From Symbiodinium natans (lineage: Eukaryota; Sar; Dinophyceae; Suessiales; Symbiodiniaceae): a stretch of 64,000 nt of DNA. Numbering within the stretch: position 1 is the first letter of the stretch; every line of letters begins with the position of its first letter. The DNA lies in assembly GCA_905221605.1 (NCBI GenBank), contig CAJNDS010000868.1, positions 421,607 to 485,606 on the forward strand, in the 5' to 3' direction. The notes beneath the pieces are model-generated. The model worked only from the letters and a program-made list of their open reading frames with translations. It was not told the origin of the DNA and did no database searches. A program made the position numbers and the translations under genes. This document shows positions 52,887-63,880 of this stretch, piece after piece.

Positions 52887-53023
52887 GGGTTTGCCGGCTA
52901 CAGCGCGCTTGATTTCGGCCTACTCGCCTTTGTCGTGGCGTTGGGCCCGCGGGTGTGGAGGGAACTTCGAGGGTTTCGCAGGATTGGGGGCGGGGGGGGG
53001 GGGGGGTGGCGTGCCGTTCCTAA

Positions 53024-53292
53024 ACCCTAAACCCCAAACCCCAAACCCCAAACACCAAACCCTAAACCCTAAACCCTACACCCTACACCCCTAAACACAA
53101 AAGAGCGAAAAACACCGACGCTCGGAGCTTGATCCCAAAACAGTCTAAGTCGGATTCCTGCATCCCACAGCAAAAACCCCGCAAGCCTCAAAAAAACCCT
53201 AAGGGTCTAGGGTCTAGGGTTTAGGGTTTGGCGTTTAGGGTTTAGGGTTTAAGGTTTAGGGTTTAGGGTTTGGGGTTTGGGGTTTAGGGTTA
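53024..53292. repeat. inverted pair of telomeric tracts
   Basis: CCCTAAA/CCCCAAA units to 53092, a ~107-bp spacer, then TTTAGGG units from 53200. Confidence 0.94.
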
Positions 53293-53387
53293 CCCTCAGC
53301 CCTTAAGGGCATGTCTGGCTCCTTCCAGGTGCCTGGTTGCCATCCTCGCGCACATTCCGAGTTTTTCGGGTTAGAGGGGTCTTGGGT

Positions 53388-53498
53388 CTTGGGATGTTCC
53401 CCCCCTATTCTAACAGTCCTTCATAGGGATGACAAAGGGGGGGGGGGTAGTATAATCCCTATTAAGGACTGTTATAGTATAAGGGGGAGCATCCCAAG
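53388..53498. mobile_element. hairpin element, family C, copy 2
   Basis: CTTGGGATGTTCC ... GGAGCATCCCAAG with inner AACAGTCCTTCATAGGG / CCCTATTAAGGACTGTT. Flanked on both sides by TTGGGT. Confidence 0.87.
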
Positions 53499-53504
53499 TT
53501 GGGT

Positions 53505-53612
53505 CTTGGGATGTTCCCCCCCCCTTGTACGAACAGTCCTTCATAGGGGTGATAATAGGGGGGTAGTATAATGCCGATTAAGGACTGTCAGTATAAGGGG
53601 GAACATCCCAAG
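53505..53612. mobile_element. hairpin element, family C, copy 3 (tandem with copy 2)
   Basis: Same termini; separated from copy 2 by one TTGGGT, with a third TTGGGT after it (53613-53618). Confidence 0.87.
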
Positions 53613-53949
53613 TTGGGTCTGTCAATGGTGGTGGAGGGCTCCTAAACCCCAAACCCTTGAGGGTTTGGGGCTTTAAGTCGGAGGCTTAGGGGGTTTGGGG
53701 TCTAGGGTTTGCGGGCTTTTTTTTGAAACTGCGGAGGTGGGAGGGGTCTTGGTGATGGAAAAGCTGATCATGGACTGGCAAGTTGTGCCCCTCTGCAAGG
53801 CAGCCGCAAGCGATTCTCTGGGAACGGTGAACTGGACTCTGAATATGCCGCGGTTCGTACTACTGCCATTGCGATGACCTTCTGCTTACAAGGCTTAGGA
53901 GTACCATGACTGCGATGATGATGACTATGATTACACTTATGGGACTCTT

Positions 53950-54062
53950 CTTGGTAGCCCAGTAGCCATACTATGATAAGGGCACCCTTTTTTGGGGTTG
54001 GTTCCTTTATAAGGGAACCCAGAACCCAAAAAAAAGGTAAAGGGTACCACTGGGCTACCAAG
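53950..54062. mobile_element. inverted-repeat element, family F
   Basis: CTTGGTAGCCCAGTAGCCAT ... GGTACCACTGGGCTACCAAG; interior holds a second inverted pair (GGTTCCTTTATAAGGGAACC). Confidence 0.82.
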
Positions 54063-54145
54063 TATTGCTCTACCTTGCAAGATCTGTTTGAGTTTGGGGA
54101 TGGGAAGGTTGGAGCCCTCCTTTCAGGAAATCTGTCCCACCCACC

Positions 54146-54361
54146 CCCTAAACCCTAAACCGCAAACCCTAAACCCTAAACCCTAAACCCTAAACCCTAA
54201 ACCCTAAACCCTAAACCCTAAACCCTAAACCCGCCCCGAGCACCCCCGTCCTGCAAGCCCACAGGCAGCGGCTGCGCTAGCCGCAGAGGATTTTGTGGCC
54301 TAAGAGTTTAGGGTTTAGGGTTTACATGGGGTTTAGAGTTTAGGGTTTAGGGTTTAGGGTT
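54146..54361. repeat. inverted pair of telomeric tracts
   Basis: About 12 CCCTAAA units (54146-54233), a ~70-bp spacer, then TTTAGGG units; a further tract is at 54578-54657. Confidence 0.95.
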
Positions 54362-54435
54362 CTCGACTCCGAGGTTTGTGTTCGTGAGCGAAGTTTGAGA
54401 CCGTAACCGGCAGTGTCCAGCGGTGTGCGCGTAGG

Positions 54436-54540
54436 GTTGGGGTGTTCCCTCATTATACCAACAGCCCTTAGTAGGTATTCGAGTATGAGGTACTATAGTC
54501 CCAACTAAGGACTGGTAGTATAAAGGGGAACATTCGGGAA
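54436..54540. mobile_element. hairpin element, family C, copy 4
   Basis: GGTGTTCCCTCATTATACCA ... GTAGTATAAAGGGGAACATT; decayed ends. Confidence 0.7.
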
Positions 54541-54748
54541 CTGAAAGCCCCCAAGCTGAAGCTATGGGGTTGAGCCTTGGGTTTAGGGTTTAGGGTTTGG
54601 GGTTTAGGGTTTAGGGTTTAGGGTTTAGGGTTTAGGGTTTAGGGTTTAGGGTTTAGGCTCAGTCTTCCGGGTGAGTAGCTTTTGGGGCTCACAACAGTAC
54701 GTCCGAATCATGGTACGGCCCAGTGGAGTGTTCGGAGTGTTGCAGCAT

Positions 54749-54848
54749 TTTTTGGGCTGCTGCCCCTTTTACGAACAGCTCCCTGGTAGGGATTCTAGCA
54801 CTACTATTATCCCTACGGAGCTGGAAATAATAAGGGGGAACGCCCCAA
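54749..54848. mobile_element. hairpin element, family C, copy 5
   Basis: GGGCTGCTGCCCCTTTTACG ... ATAATAAGGGGGAACGCCCC. Flanking AGCAT occurs at 54744-54748 and 54849-54853. Confidence 0.7.
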
Positions 54849-55266
54849 AGCATCCTCCTACACAGCCTGAACCCTGGACCGGAAGGGAACGCCTCAACCA
54901 GTTCAAGCCCCCAACAAAGCCCCAACCCCGCACAAAAAGCAAACCGGAAGCCGAAGGCCGCAGATGAGCCCTGAACCTCAAACCCGCACTCACCAAACAA
55001 ACCACGAAATCATTAATATATGTTCTTATTACACGTATATAAATAAACAAATGAGTAAATAAATATAAATATATACATTCATTCATCTATTTATTCTACA
55101 TGTATATATATACATAAGATACCGACTATTCTTTGTCTTGTTCTATCATGTTGGAGACGCCCACCACCAGCAACAAATCTTGGGAAGAGCTGCAGCGGCT
55201 TCGCGGGAGACGCTGCAGTCTTCCCCTTCTCCTGCATCGTAGAGTTGGGAGCGTTTAGAAACAAGT

Positions 55267-55374
55267 CTACGTTTTGCTTAAGAACCCCAAAAGAATCAAA
55301 AACAAAAATCCCTATATTACCCTTAATAAGGAAGAATATATTGTGTTTTTGGAGGGTTCTTAAGCAATAACTAG
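55267..55374. mobile_element. MITE-like element, family A, copy 4
   Basis: CTACGTTTTGCTTAAGAACC ... GGTTCTTAAGCAATAACTAG with target duplication AAGT (55263-55266, 55375-55378). Confidence 0.9.
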
Positions 55375-56315
55375 AAGTGGTTAGGTAGGGCTTAGGGTTC
55401 TAGGACTTCTGATGAAGAGTTGAGGGTGAGGGGATTTCGACGAGAGTGTTGAGGCGTGGTTCGTTTGTATCTCTCCCTCGCTCTCTATTTGTCAAACTCC
55501 ATACTTCTCTCTCTCTCTCTCTCTCACACTCTCTCCCTGTCTCTCGGTTTCTCCCTTCGCTTCGCCATGTGTCTCCTACGCAGCCGTCTTATGGAGTCCT
55601 ATAGAGCATACGTATGATGGAAGGGGGGCCGCTAACCCCTAACGTGCAGACGGGGAGGGCGCCTGGGACTTAAGGGCAACAGATTATATAATAATGATCG
55701 GATGTATCTATGTATACCTAACAAATACAATAGCAAATATAATGTAACAATAATATAGTTATACAACCATGGCAATAACAAAAGAATGTGCTAGTTGTTG
55801 GGTCTCTAACAATACTTTGTTTTCTGTCTTTTGCAAACGCAGGACGTACAACTTGGATCATCTCATTACGAACAAGAAGCGTGTGACACCCGCACAGAAA
55901 GCAAGCATGAGCCATAAGCAATCCGACGAAGCTGCTCCAGCAACGTACACCCTGAACCTCATCGCAGTACGTGCACACGGACCCCGCCCCTGAATTCACA
56001 CCTCAGAGTGGTACGGTGAATCTCAAGACCTGAACCCCGGCGTCATGAAGCTTTCTATCTCAGTCTAGATAAACCCCTAAACCCTAAACCCTAAACCCTC
56101 AACCCTAAATAAGCCTACAAACAGTTTTGGGGGGCACGGTGTTGCGATGCGGACCTTCACCATGTCCCTAGCACAGGCTGCACACTCAACTGCCTTGGGC
56201 TCGACTTCGTCGGGCCTCATGGGCAAGCGACTGTTCAGGAACCCTAAACCCTAAACCCTAAACCCTAAACCAGTGCAATGGCAAGCATGTATATCTCTGT
56301 ACGTATATGGGGGGG

Positions 56316-56402
56316 GTTTCCGAACAACGGGGGTACCTTATTTAGGTCGCTATTTATAAGGGGGATCCTGCAATTTAGGGGTCCCCTATTTCTTTGTACA
56401 CC
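56316..56402. mobile_element. inverted-repeat element, family B
   Basis: GTTTCCGAACAACGGGGGTA ... GGGTCCCCTATTTCTTTGTAC, bounded by G and C runs. Confidence 0.58.
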
Positions 56403-56419
56403 CCCCCCCCCTATAAATA

Positions 56420-56454
<35 letters not shown>

Positions 56455-56552
56455 ATATATATGGAACAAATGCCTCCTCAAGGTGCTGCACCTGCGATTA
56501 TGGTCATTCTCTTGATCCAAGATGCCGGAGTGCTACCCTCCTCCCAACAATC

Positions 56553-56632
56553 AGGGTTTAGGGTTTAGGGTTTAGGGTTTAGGGTTCAGGGTTCAGGGTT
56601 CAGGGTTTAGGGGTTAGGGTTTAGGGTTTAGG
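56553..56632 (+). repeat. interstitial telomeric tract
   Basis: TTTAGGG with a block of TTCAGGG. Confidence 0.94.
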
Positions 56633-57086
56633 GCTTCCAGGATGGCAATGGAGTCACAAATTCGCCTACTGCGTGTATTGCTGGGCTTTGCCTCCAGGGA
56701 GATTGACAGCACGAAGCCCCTGAACCCTTAAATCCGCAAACCCATCTATGCCTTGTTGCCTAAACCCTAAACTCTAAATTGCCCTAAACCCTTAAACCCA
56801 AAACCCTAAACCCTTAAACCGCAAACCCATTCGGCCTTGCACTGGCATCCCGAAACCTACCCCAAAGCCGGGCAAGTGCGATTCTTTGTCTTGCTGAGGG
56901 GTTGAGGATTCAGCATGTCACACCTTTAGAAAGAAACTCAGCCCGAAAGCATGGGCACACAAGAGAGCAGATACAGGCGCCCCGACGACATGGATGAAGG
57001 CGACAGAGCGGATTGCGAATTCCGCGAGTTCTGCCTGGCAACTTCGGGGTCTGATTCGGGGTTTCGTCGGGGCCTTCGGAGAGGTT

Positions 57087-57168
57087 GAGGGTTTAGGGTT
57101 TAGGGTTTAGGGCTTAGGGTTTAGGGTTTAGGGTTTAGGGTTTAGGGTTCAGGGTTTAGGGTTTAAGG
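57087..57168 (+). repeat. interstitial telomeric tract
   Basis: About 11 units with single TTCAGGG and CTTAGGG variants. Confidence 0.95.
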
Positions 57169-57699
57169 AAACCCGACAAACTGCCACCATCTTGGCCTTG
57201 AAGCACTTGCAGACTATAAGAGTTAGGTAACAAGGTCTCTCGGGCTTCGGGAGAAGCGGTGGGTGCTCGTCCCGAGGGCTGTTGCTGAAGACTCTTCAGC
57301 TTCTACTCTCCGCTCACTCTGGCATGCCTTAAACATGATGGTACCTGCCCCCCACCCCCCCCCCCCCAGACGCTCCTCTCTCTCCCTCTCTCTCGGTCTC
57401 TGTGCTCCTGTAGCCCGCTCCCTCCCCTCGACAAACCCACACCGACACCCCTCCCAACAACAAGCAGCAGCTGCAAAACCAGATCTGCAGAGTCCCCTAA
57501 GTCCAAAGTTACACATCTCTTCCTCTACACACAGATATATATATATATATATCATATATATATATATCATATATATATATATAGCATGACAGATCCGCGT
57601 TTCTGAGCAGCTCCCCGGCCTGGAAATCTGCTTCTGTGTTTTGGACGGAGCACGGGAGCCCTGCCACTGAACACCCCGAACCGACGTCCAGAGCCAGCA

Positions 57700-57843
57700 C
57701 TTGGAGGTTCAGGGTACTTATTCGCCAATGACACAAACTGTACGTATGACCCACTTATGAGCCCCTTAAGTGCCCTAAGAGGGTTATAAGTACGGATACT
57801 AGTACACGTGGAGTTTTTTTAATAAGTACCATGAACCTCCAAG
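57700..57843. mobile_element. inverted-repeat element, family I, copy 1
   Basis: CTTGGAGGTTCAGGGTACTT ... AAGTACCATGAACCTCCAAG, 144 bp. Confidence 0.82.
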
Positions 57844-57909
57844 TATCTCTCCAATCTTGACAGGGTTTGGGCGCTTAGGGGTTCGAAGCCCTGGGCTCTG
57901 CTATCTTCG

Positions 57910-58050
57910 GGGTCATCAGGGTTCAGGGGTTCAGGGGTCTAGGGCTTCGGGTTCAGGGGCTCAGGGGTTCAGGGGCTTAGGGTTTAGGGTTTAGGGCTTA
58001 GGGTTCAGGGGTTCAGGGGTTCAGGGTTTAGAGTTTGGGGCTTAGGGTTT
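57910..58050 (+). repeat. degenerate tract rich in TTCAGGGG
   Basis: 8-mer units GGTTCAGG and GGCTTAGG: a drifted telomeric array. Confidence 0.85.
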
Positions 58051-58766
58051 CGGGTTTGGGGGGCTTGCAAGTTGGGCCTTGCTGCATGGCTTCAATCAGC
58101 CAAGGTATGGAGCCTCGGAATGGTGTGACCTGCGTCCTGAATTTCATGGGCCAGTTGATGGCAAACCTTGATAGAGCCGCCCTGAACCCTAAACCCTAAA
58201 CCTAGACCCGAGACCCTAAATCCTAAACCCTAAACCCCCTAAATGGAGCCATTCGAGGACTGCCGCCCTTTCAGACATCTTGCCTCACACCCTGCAGTGC
58301 TAGCTTGGACCATGGGGGGGTCCCATGTTCTCTGACAGCTGCGAGGGTCGGCTCCAACAGGTCAACCCTTACCAGGATGGCTCCTGAAACCCTCTGAACA
58401 ATATTCCTGAAGATGATCCTCTTCAACCCAATCAGGGAACATATGAAATGAGCAAAAGGCCTACCTAGCCCATTAGGGGATCCGAAGTGTGGGCCCTTAG
58501 TTCGGATTCCCTTAATTCCCTTTAAACAAGGGTAAGGGACCATACGAAGGGCCCGAAGGGCCCGTGGTTCCAACATGTTCCAACATTAGACCTATTCTCA
58601 GCCAAAAGTCCAAGCGCAGAGTCGTGTTGAGAGAGGCTTCTGAACTTTCGAGGGACAGAACCACCCCGACTGCATCTGAACCTCATGCAATCCACATGTA
58701 TCCCACCCCCAAGCCCGAAACTTAGGGATTTAGGGTCCCAAACCCAGTCCAAACAACCAGCAAACG

Positions 58767-58814
58767 CGCCCCCCCCCCCCCCCCCCCCCCACCCCCCCCC
58801 CCCCCCCCCCCCCC
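58767..58814 (+). repeat. poly-C run, 48 bases with one A
   Basis: Longest of many C or G homopolymers (also 31561-31579, 36049-36065, 49568-49592, 52985-53006, 57350-57367). Confidence 0.95.
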
Positions 58815-59459
58815 GAAAGATTGCGCCTTCGACGGCGACCTAGCCCAATGCGGCTGGGATGTTTCTGGTTCCCGAAAATACTGATGACAGACCCCATCAT
58901 AAAACCCTACCTCTATAAACCCTCAAAACCAAGGTTTCTAAGAGCTTCGGAACCTCAAGGAAACATGTGGGGGGGAGGGGGGGATTTCTGCAGGTGGGGG
59001 GGGGGGAGGAGACCTTCTTAGGGGACGTCCTGAACCCTCAACAGAACTGGGCTGTTCATTTGGGGTCCCCCCACCACCCAAACCCCCCCCCCTCACAGTT
59101 TGTGACAAAACGCCCCATGTGCAGAGAAACTGTCATGGAGGCCACGTGGGAGGGCTTGAAGCCTGCCTGGTGCCTATCGGATGCCCCGCGAAAAGAATTG
59201 CTGAACCGCCTAAACCGCCTAAACCCTAAACCTTGACCCCTTGAACCCTAAACCCTAAGCCCGAAATGCCCTCTAAGGGCAGATGGCTGAGCCGGGCTTA
59301 TTCGGCCCAGTAAAAGCGGCAGTCTCACCAAGAAATTCCGAAGATGCCCCCCCCCCCACCCCCCTCCGGACCGAACCCTTTCTGCTGAGATAGGGGCTCG
59401 CCGTCATCGCCAGGCCTAAGAGAGGGCCATGCCATTTAGGCTTTCGGGCTGGGGGTTTA

Positions 59460-59625
59460 GGGTTCCTAAACCCTAAACCCTAACCCCTAAACCCTAAACC
59501 CTGGAGGCAATCTCAAAACCCCAAACCCTAAACCCCAAACCCTAAACCCCAAACCCTAAACCCCAAACCCTAAACCCTAAACCCCAAACCCTAAACCCTA
59601 AACCCTTAGACCCTAAACCCTAAGC
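59460..59625 (-). repeat. interstitial telomeric tract with alternating CCCTAAA/CCCCAAA
   Basis: Regular alternation of CCCTAAA and CCCCAAA gives a 14-bp higher-order unit at 59520-59590. Confidence 0.93.
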
Positions 59626-59977
59626 CTGGGGGGCGGGGGGCTGGGTGGGCACCCAGAAGTCAAACGCACCCCTTCCCGGGAGCCGAGGTTCGAAGAGAGG
59701 TCGCCGTCAGCAACCGTCTGCTCCTCTGACCAGGGCCTTTCTCCGCTTCAGGGTTTTGTTTTTCTCCCCCCACTTTTCAGGGTTTCAGGGTTTCAAGATT
59801 TAGGGTTTAGGGTGTAGGGTTTTGAAATTAGAAATTCTTGTGGAGCGGTTTCAGGGTTTTAGGGCTTCCGGGTTTCAGGGGTTCAGGGGTTTCAGGGTTC
59901 AGCGTTTCAGGGTTTCCGGGTCCCAACAGCCCTGAAACATTTTGCCCCTCCACCGGCGGTGCCACAAAGGGAAAGAC

Positions 59978-60038
59978 CCCCTAAACCCTAAACCCTAAAC
60001 CCTAAACCCTAAACCCTAAACCCTAAACCCTAACCCTA
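59978..60038 (-). repeat. telomeric insertion with 9-bp flanking duplication
   Basis: Eight to nine CCCTAAA units bounded on both sides by GGGAAAGAC (59969-59977, 60039-60047). Confidence 0.93.
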
Positions 60039-60111
60039 GGGAAAGACAACAAAGGTGCTGCTGACGGCGAAGTGGCGGCTGAAACTGCTGCAGCTTCAGT
60101 CCTGGAGTCAG

Positions 60112-60225
60112 GGTTTAGGGTTTAGGGTTTAGGGTTTAGGGTTTAGGGTTTAGGGTTTAAGGTTTAAGGTTTAGGGTTTAGGGTTTAGGGTTTGGGGTTT
60201 AAGGTTTAGGGTTTAGTGCTTAGGG
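60112..60225 (+). repeat. interstitial telomeric tract
   Basis: TTTAGGG with TTTAAGG variants; GTCAG occurs at both edges. Confidence 0.95.
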
Positions 60226-60336
60226 TCAGAGGAATATCCGCTCCCAGTGACAGCCGATAGTATCTTCTGTTGGCCACTCGCTCTCTTGTGCTTGTCTTGA
60301 TTAGTCTTTGTATTCACCCCACCACCACCCCACCCA

Positions 60337-60621
60337 CCCTAAACCCTAAACCCTAAACTCTAAGCCCTAAACCCTAAACCCTAAACCCCAAAGACTCACC
60401 AAAAGAAAGCTCGAAGGCAAACATCAAGGAGAGCACCCTCAAAGTGTCCCCCATCAGTCCTTCAAGCTGCGACGGGGCCGAGCTGCCTTGCGGCCCATGT
60501 TGCAATCCCTGCCTTAGCTTCGGAAGGAGTTTAGGGTTTAGGGTTTAGGGCTTAGGGCTTAGGGTTTAGGGTTTAGGGTTTAGGGTTTAGGGTTTAGGGT
60601 TTAGGGTTTAGGGTTTAGGGG
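60337..60621. repeat. inverted pair of telomeric tracts
   Basis: CCCTAAA units (60337-60390), a ~138-bp spacer, TTTAGGG units (60528-60621). Confidence 0.95.
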
Positions 60622-60932
60622 GATAGAAGATCCTTGCCCTGCCCCCCCGATGTATTGCAGGGCACAGAGTTGCTTCATGTTTAGAGGCATTTGCCCTGCA
60701 CTGGCCCGGTAGAGCACACAAACAGGCACAGCTGCCAACAGCAAACTGAATCGAGTCCAGTATTTGTCGAGCCATGCCCTGTGTTGAACTCCCTGGGGCG
60801 AGCTTCTAACCTTGAACCTGTGCAACCTGACACCCTACAACCCTTGCACCCTAAACCCCCCAACCCCGAACCCTCCTACACCCTCATACCAACCCCGACC
60901 ACCAGCCTGTTGGGGGGACAAGGGTCCAATGA

Positions 60933-61408
60933 CCCTAAACCCTAAACCCTAAACTCTAAACCCTAAACCCCAAACCCCAAACCCCAAACCCCAAACCCTA
61001 ACCCGAAACCCCAAACCCTAAACCCTAAAACCCCAAACCCTAACGATGGCTCAAGCCCAGCCCAAGGTTCGAGGAGCTGCCGTCGTGGGACGGCACGTTG
61101 CCCTGTGACCATGGCCTGCCACTGGTAGCAAACTGCAGGGTTTATGGTTTAGGGTTTAGGGTTTAGGGTTTAGGGTTTTAGGGTTAGGGTTTAGGGTTTA
61201 GGGTTTAGGATTTAGGGTTTAGGGTTTAGGGTTTAGGGGTTTAGGGGTTTAGGGGTTTAGGGGTTTAGGGGTTTAGGGGTTTAGGGGTTTAGGGGCTTGG
61301 GCGTTTAGGTGTTTAGGGGTTTAGGTGTTCAGGGGTTTAGGTGTTCAGGGGTTTAGGGGGTTTAGGGGGGTTTAGGGGGGTTTAGGGGTTTAGGGTTTAG
61401 GGCTTAAT
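60933..61408. repeat. inverted pair of telomeric tracts with TTTAGGGG expansion
   Basis: CCCTAAA/CCCCAAA units (60933-61043), a ~90-bp spacer, then TTTAGGG units passing into a run of TTTAGGGG 8-mers (61235-61395). Confidence 0.95.
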
Positions 61409-61609
61409 ATCGTATCAAATATAGCACAACTTCAGCAGTCATCGAAACTTACAGTAATCGAAACTTATGAGCTTTGACTGCCCTAGGCTACCTAAGAATC
61501 CTAAAAAGGGCTCGAAAAATAAGGACCTACCCAAAACAGCAGTGTTTTAGGGGGTTCCGAAGGTGCAATCCAGGTGGATGTCTAGCAAAGAGGTTGCGAG
61601 AAGAAATAC

Positions 61610-61702
61610 GAAACCCCAAACCCTAAACCCTAAACCCTGAACCCTAAACCCTAAACCCTAAACCCCAAACCCTAAACCCTAAACCCTGAACCCTGAACCC
61701 TG
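61610..61702 (-). repeat. interstitial telomeric tract
   Basis: About 13 CCCTAAA-type units including CCCTGAA. Confidence 0.95.
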
Positions 61703-62025
61703 TTGGCCGAGTCGCGGCTGAAACTGCTGCAGCTGCAGTCCTTCGACCAGGAAGGGCTCTCTTCCCAGAAACATGCCTATTGCCGTACCGGCCGTACTCT
61801 TTATCTATGTATATTATATATATATATGTATATGTGTATACATATGCATATATACATATGCACGTATGTACGCATGCACCGATATACATACATACATATA
61901 TCCAAGAATCCTTCCGGCTGCGACGGAGACTGACCCGGCGACGGCTGCTGCAATCCTTGCCTCAGTTGCTCCGCGCGACACTGGGTCCCCCGATTTGTCG
62001 CGCCAACCCCCCCCCCCCAGTTCTG

Positions 62026-62113
62026 GTGTTTAGGGTTAGGGTTTAGGGTTTAGGGTGTAGGGTGTAAGGTTTAGGGTTTAGGGTTTAGGGTTTAGGGTTT
62101 AGGGTTTAGGGTA
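62026..62113 (+). repeat. interstitial telomeric tract after the Q-rich gene stop
   Basis: TTTAGGG with GTGTAGG variants. Confidence 0.95.
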
Positions 62114-62125
62114 TGGCCTCCTGTT

Positions 62126-62968
62126 TCATGCCCTTGAAATGAGACTCTGGTAGCATGATTCCTTGGCTTGCAAGACCAGTGATGCACACACTCCATCATC
62201 ACTCGGGCCCAGGAAGCCTGTGGGAGGGATGGAGCGTAGAACGCCTCGCCTGCCTGAAATTTGGGCCTGTTGAGGTACCATATCGGAGAGATCTGCTTGG
62301 CTGCCCAAGTAGACGAAACAGCAGTCAAGGGACTGTGGAGTACATACTTAGTGTGGCTCTCAAATTGGACGAAGGTGCATTTGCTGCATTGGTTGCACCG
62401 GACCTGTGGTCTGGCAGGTCTGGCCCGATTGCATCTGCATCTGCATCTGCTGCTGCATCTGTTGCATCTGCATTGGCTGCTGTTGCATTTGCTGCTGCAT
62501 CTGCTGTTGCAACTGCTGCTGCTGCATTTGTTGATTCGAAGGCATCTGCTGCGGTTGCACCAGCTGCTGTATTTGCTGCTGTGGCATCTGCTGCGGCATC
62601 TGTTGCTGCGGCATCTGCTGCTGCGCCATCTGCTGCTGCGCCATCTGCTGAGCCATTTGCTGCTGTGGCATCTGCTGAGGTGGCATTTGCTGCTGTGGCA
62701 TTTGCTGCTGTGGCATTTGCTGCTGTAGCATTTGTTGCTGCGGCAACATCTGCATTTGTGGCATCTGCTGCTGCTGCTGCTGCTGCTGCGGCTGCTGCTG
62801 CGGCTGCGGCGGCTGCTGCGGCTGCTGCTGCTGTAACACTTGCTGCTGCGGAAGTTGTTGCTGCTGCAACATTTGTTGCTGCGGCATCTGCTTTGACTCC
62901 GCCTGCTGCAGCTGCAGCTGCAACTGCTGCAGCTGCTGCTCAGTGAACTGATGCTCCGGCTGACCAAC
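62126..62968 (-). CDS. Gln/Met-rich low-complexity protein, last two exons
   Basis: From acceptor CCTGAG|GTTGG (62969-62971) the frame encodes VGQPEHQFTEQQLQQLQLQL and then about 150 residues of Q with MPQQQ, MLQQQ, PQQ and MQMQ repeats. It ends in a TGA at 62360 unless spliced. A GC donor (CA|GCAAAT, about 62378) and acceptor TGGGCAG| (about 62311) would join in phase to QADLSDMVPQQAQISGRRGV and a TGA at 62126. Known: Q/M-rich tracts occur in transcriptional co-activators and prion-like condensate proteins; no folded domain is visible, so no function is assigned. The antisense Ala-rich and the Leu/Ser frames are shadows of the CTG-type repeat. A telomeric tract starts 12 nt after the stop. 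Confidence 0.52.
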
Positions 62969-63630
62969 CTCAGGAAAGCACGAAATTCTTGGAACCCAGG
63001 GAATGCTAATACTAGGTAGCATGTCTCCGCAAATCCTCACGTCTCTGGACTCCCACAAACCCAGAACAGGCCAGCCTCTCAAGGTCCTCAAGGCCTTAAA
63101 AAACCAGGGGGCTGAGGTAGGCTTGCAAGCCCAAACACCTAGAAACCCTGCAAACCCTATAAGCCCTCGAAACCCGATGAACCCTTTATGGAAACCCTTT
63201 AACCTTATCACCCCTACAAACCCTTTAAACCACTATGAGCCCTAAAAACCCTATAAACCCGCAAAACGAGAAACCCAAAACTCGAGCCTTTCCCAACCCC
63301 GAGCCTGCACCGGCGGCGTAGCGGGTTGCACTTGCATGTTTACCCAGCAGGGGCCAATGCCTGAATCGCAAGTTTTGTTCTTGTGTTTCAGTTTCTTGCG
63401 AATTGTGCGTTGGGAAGCTCAGGGTTTATTAGGGTTTAGGGCTTCTAGGGCTTAGTAGTGATGTTTGAACTTCAAGAGATGTGTGGACCTTCTTGCGAAT
63501 TCCAAGCTTAAGGCTGAGCGGCCAGGTTTTGGGATCTTCGCTACCTTCCGTCACACATGCAGTCACATGCCGATTAAATGGACACGAGACTGCTTTGTAT
63601 CGGAATGGTCAAGGGTTTGGATTGCAAGGT

Positions 63631-63880
63631 ACCCTAAACCCTAAACCCTACACCCTAAACCCTACACCCTAAACCCTAAACCCTAAACCCTACATCCAGC
63701 ATGCTGGATGTTCGGAGCCCGGGGACATGCTGTGACCTGGAACTCTCAAACAACCGTGGCCCCAGACCCCAAACCCCAACCCTCCAACCCTGTGGGGTTA
63801 GGGTTTAGGGTTTAGGGTTTTGGGTTCAGGGTTTAGGTTTTAGGGTTTAAGGTTTAGGGTTTAGGGTTTAGGGTTTAGGG
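63631..63880. repeat. inverted pair of telomeric tracts
   Basis: CCCTAAA/CCCTACA units (63631-63695), a ~100-bp spacer, TTTAGGG units (63798-63880). CTGTG flanks the second tract on both sides. Confidence 0.94.

Noticed and set aside
57884-57900. tRNA B-box-like GGTTCGAAGCC
   Set aside because: No A-box, acceptor stem or cloverleaf around it.
62155-62946. 263-codon Ala-rich and 155-codon Leu/His-rich plus-strand frames
   Set aside because: Shadow frames of the Gln/Met-rich exon in CTG-type DNA.
63003-63245. Frames ending in LNPKP or similar
   Set aside because: Many short frames in the window end this way because CCCTAAACCC reads as Leu-Asn-Pro-Lys-Pro; they are translation of telomeric repeats.
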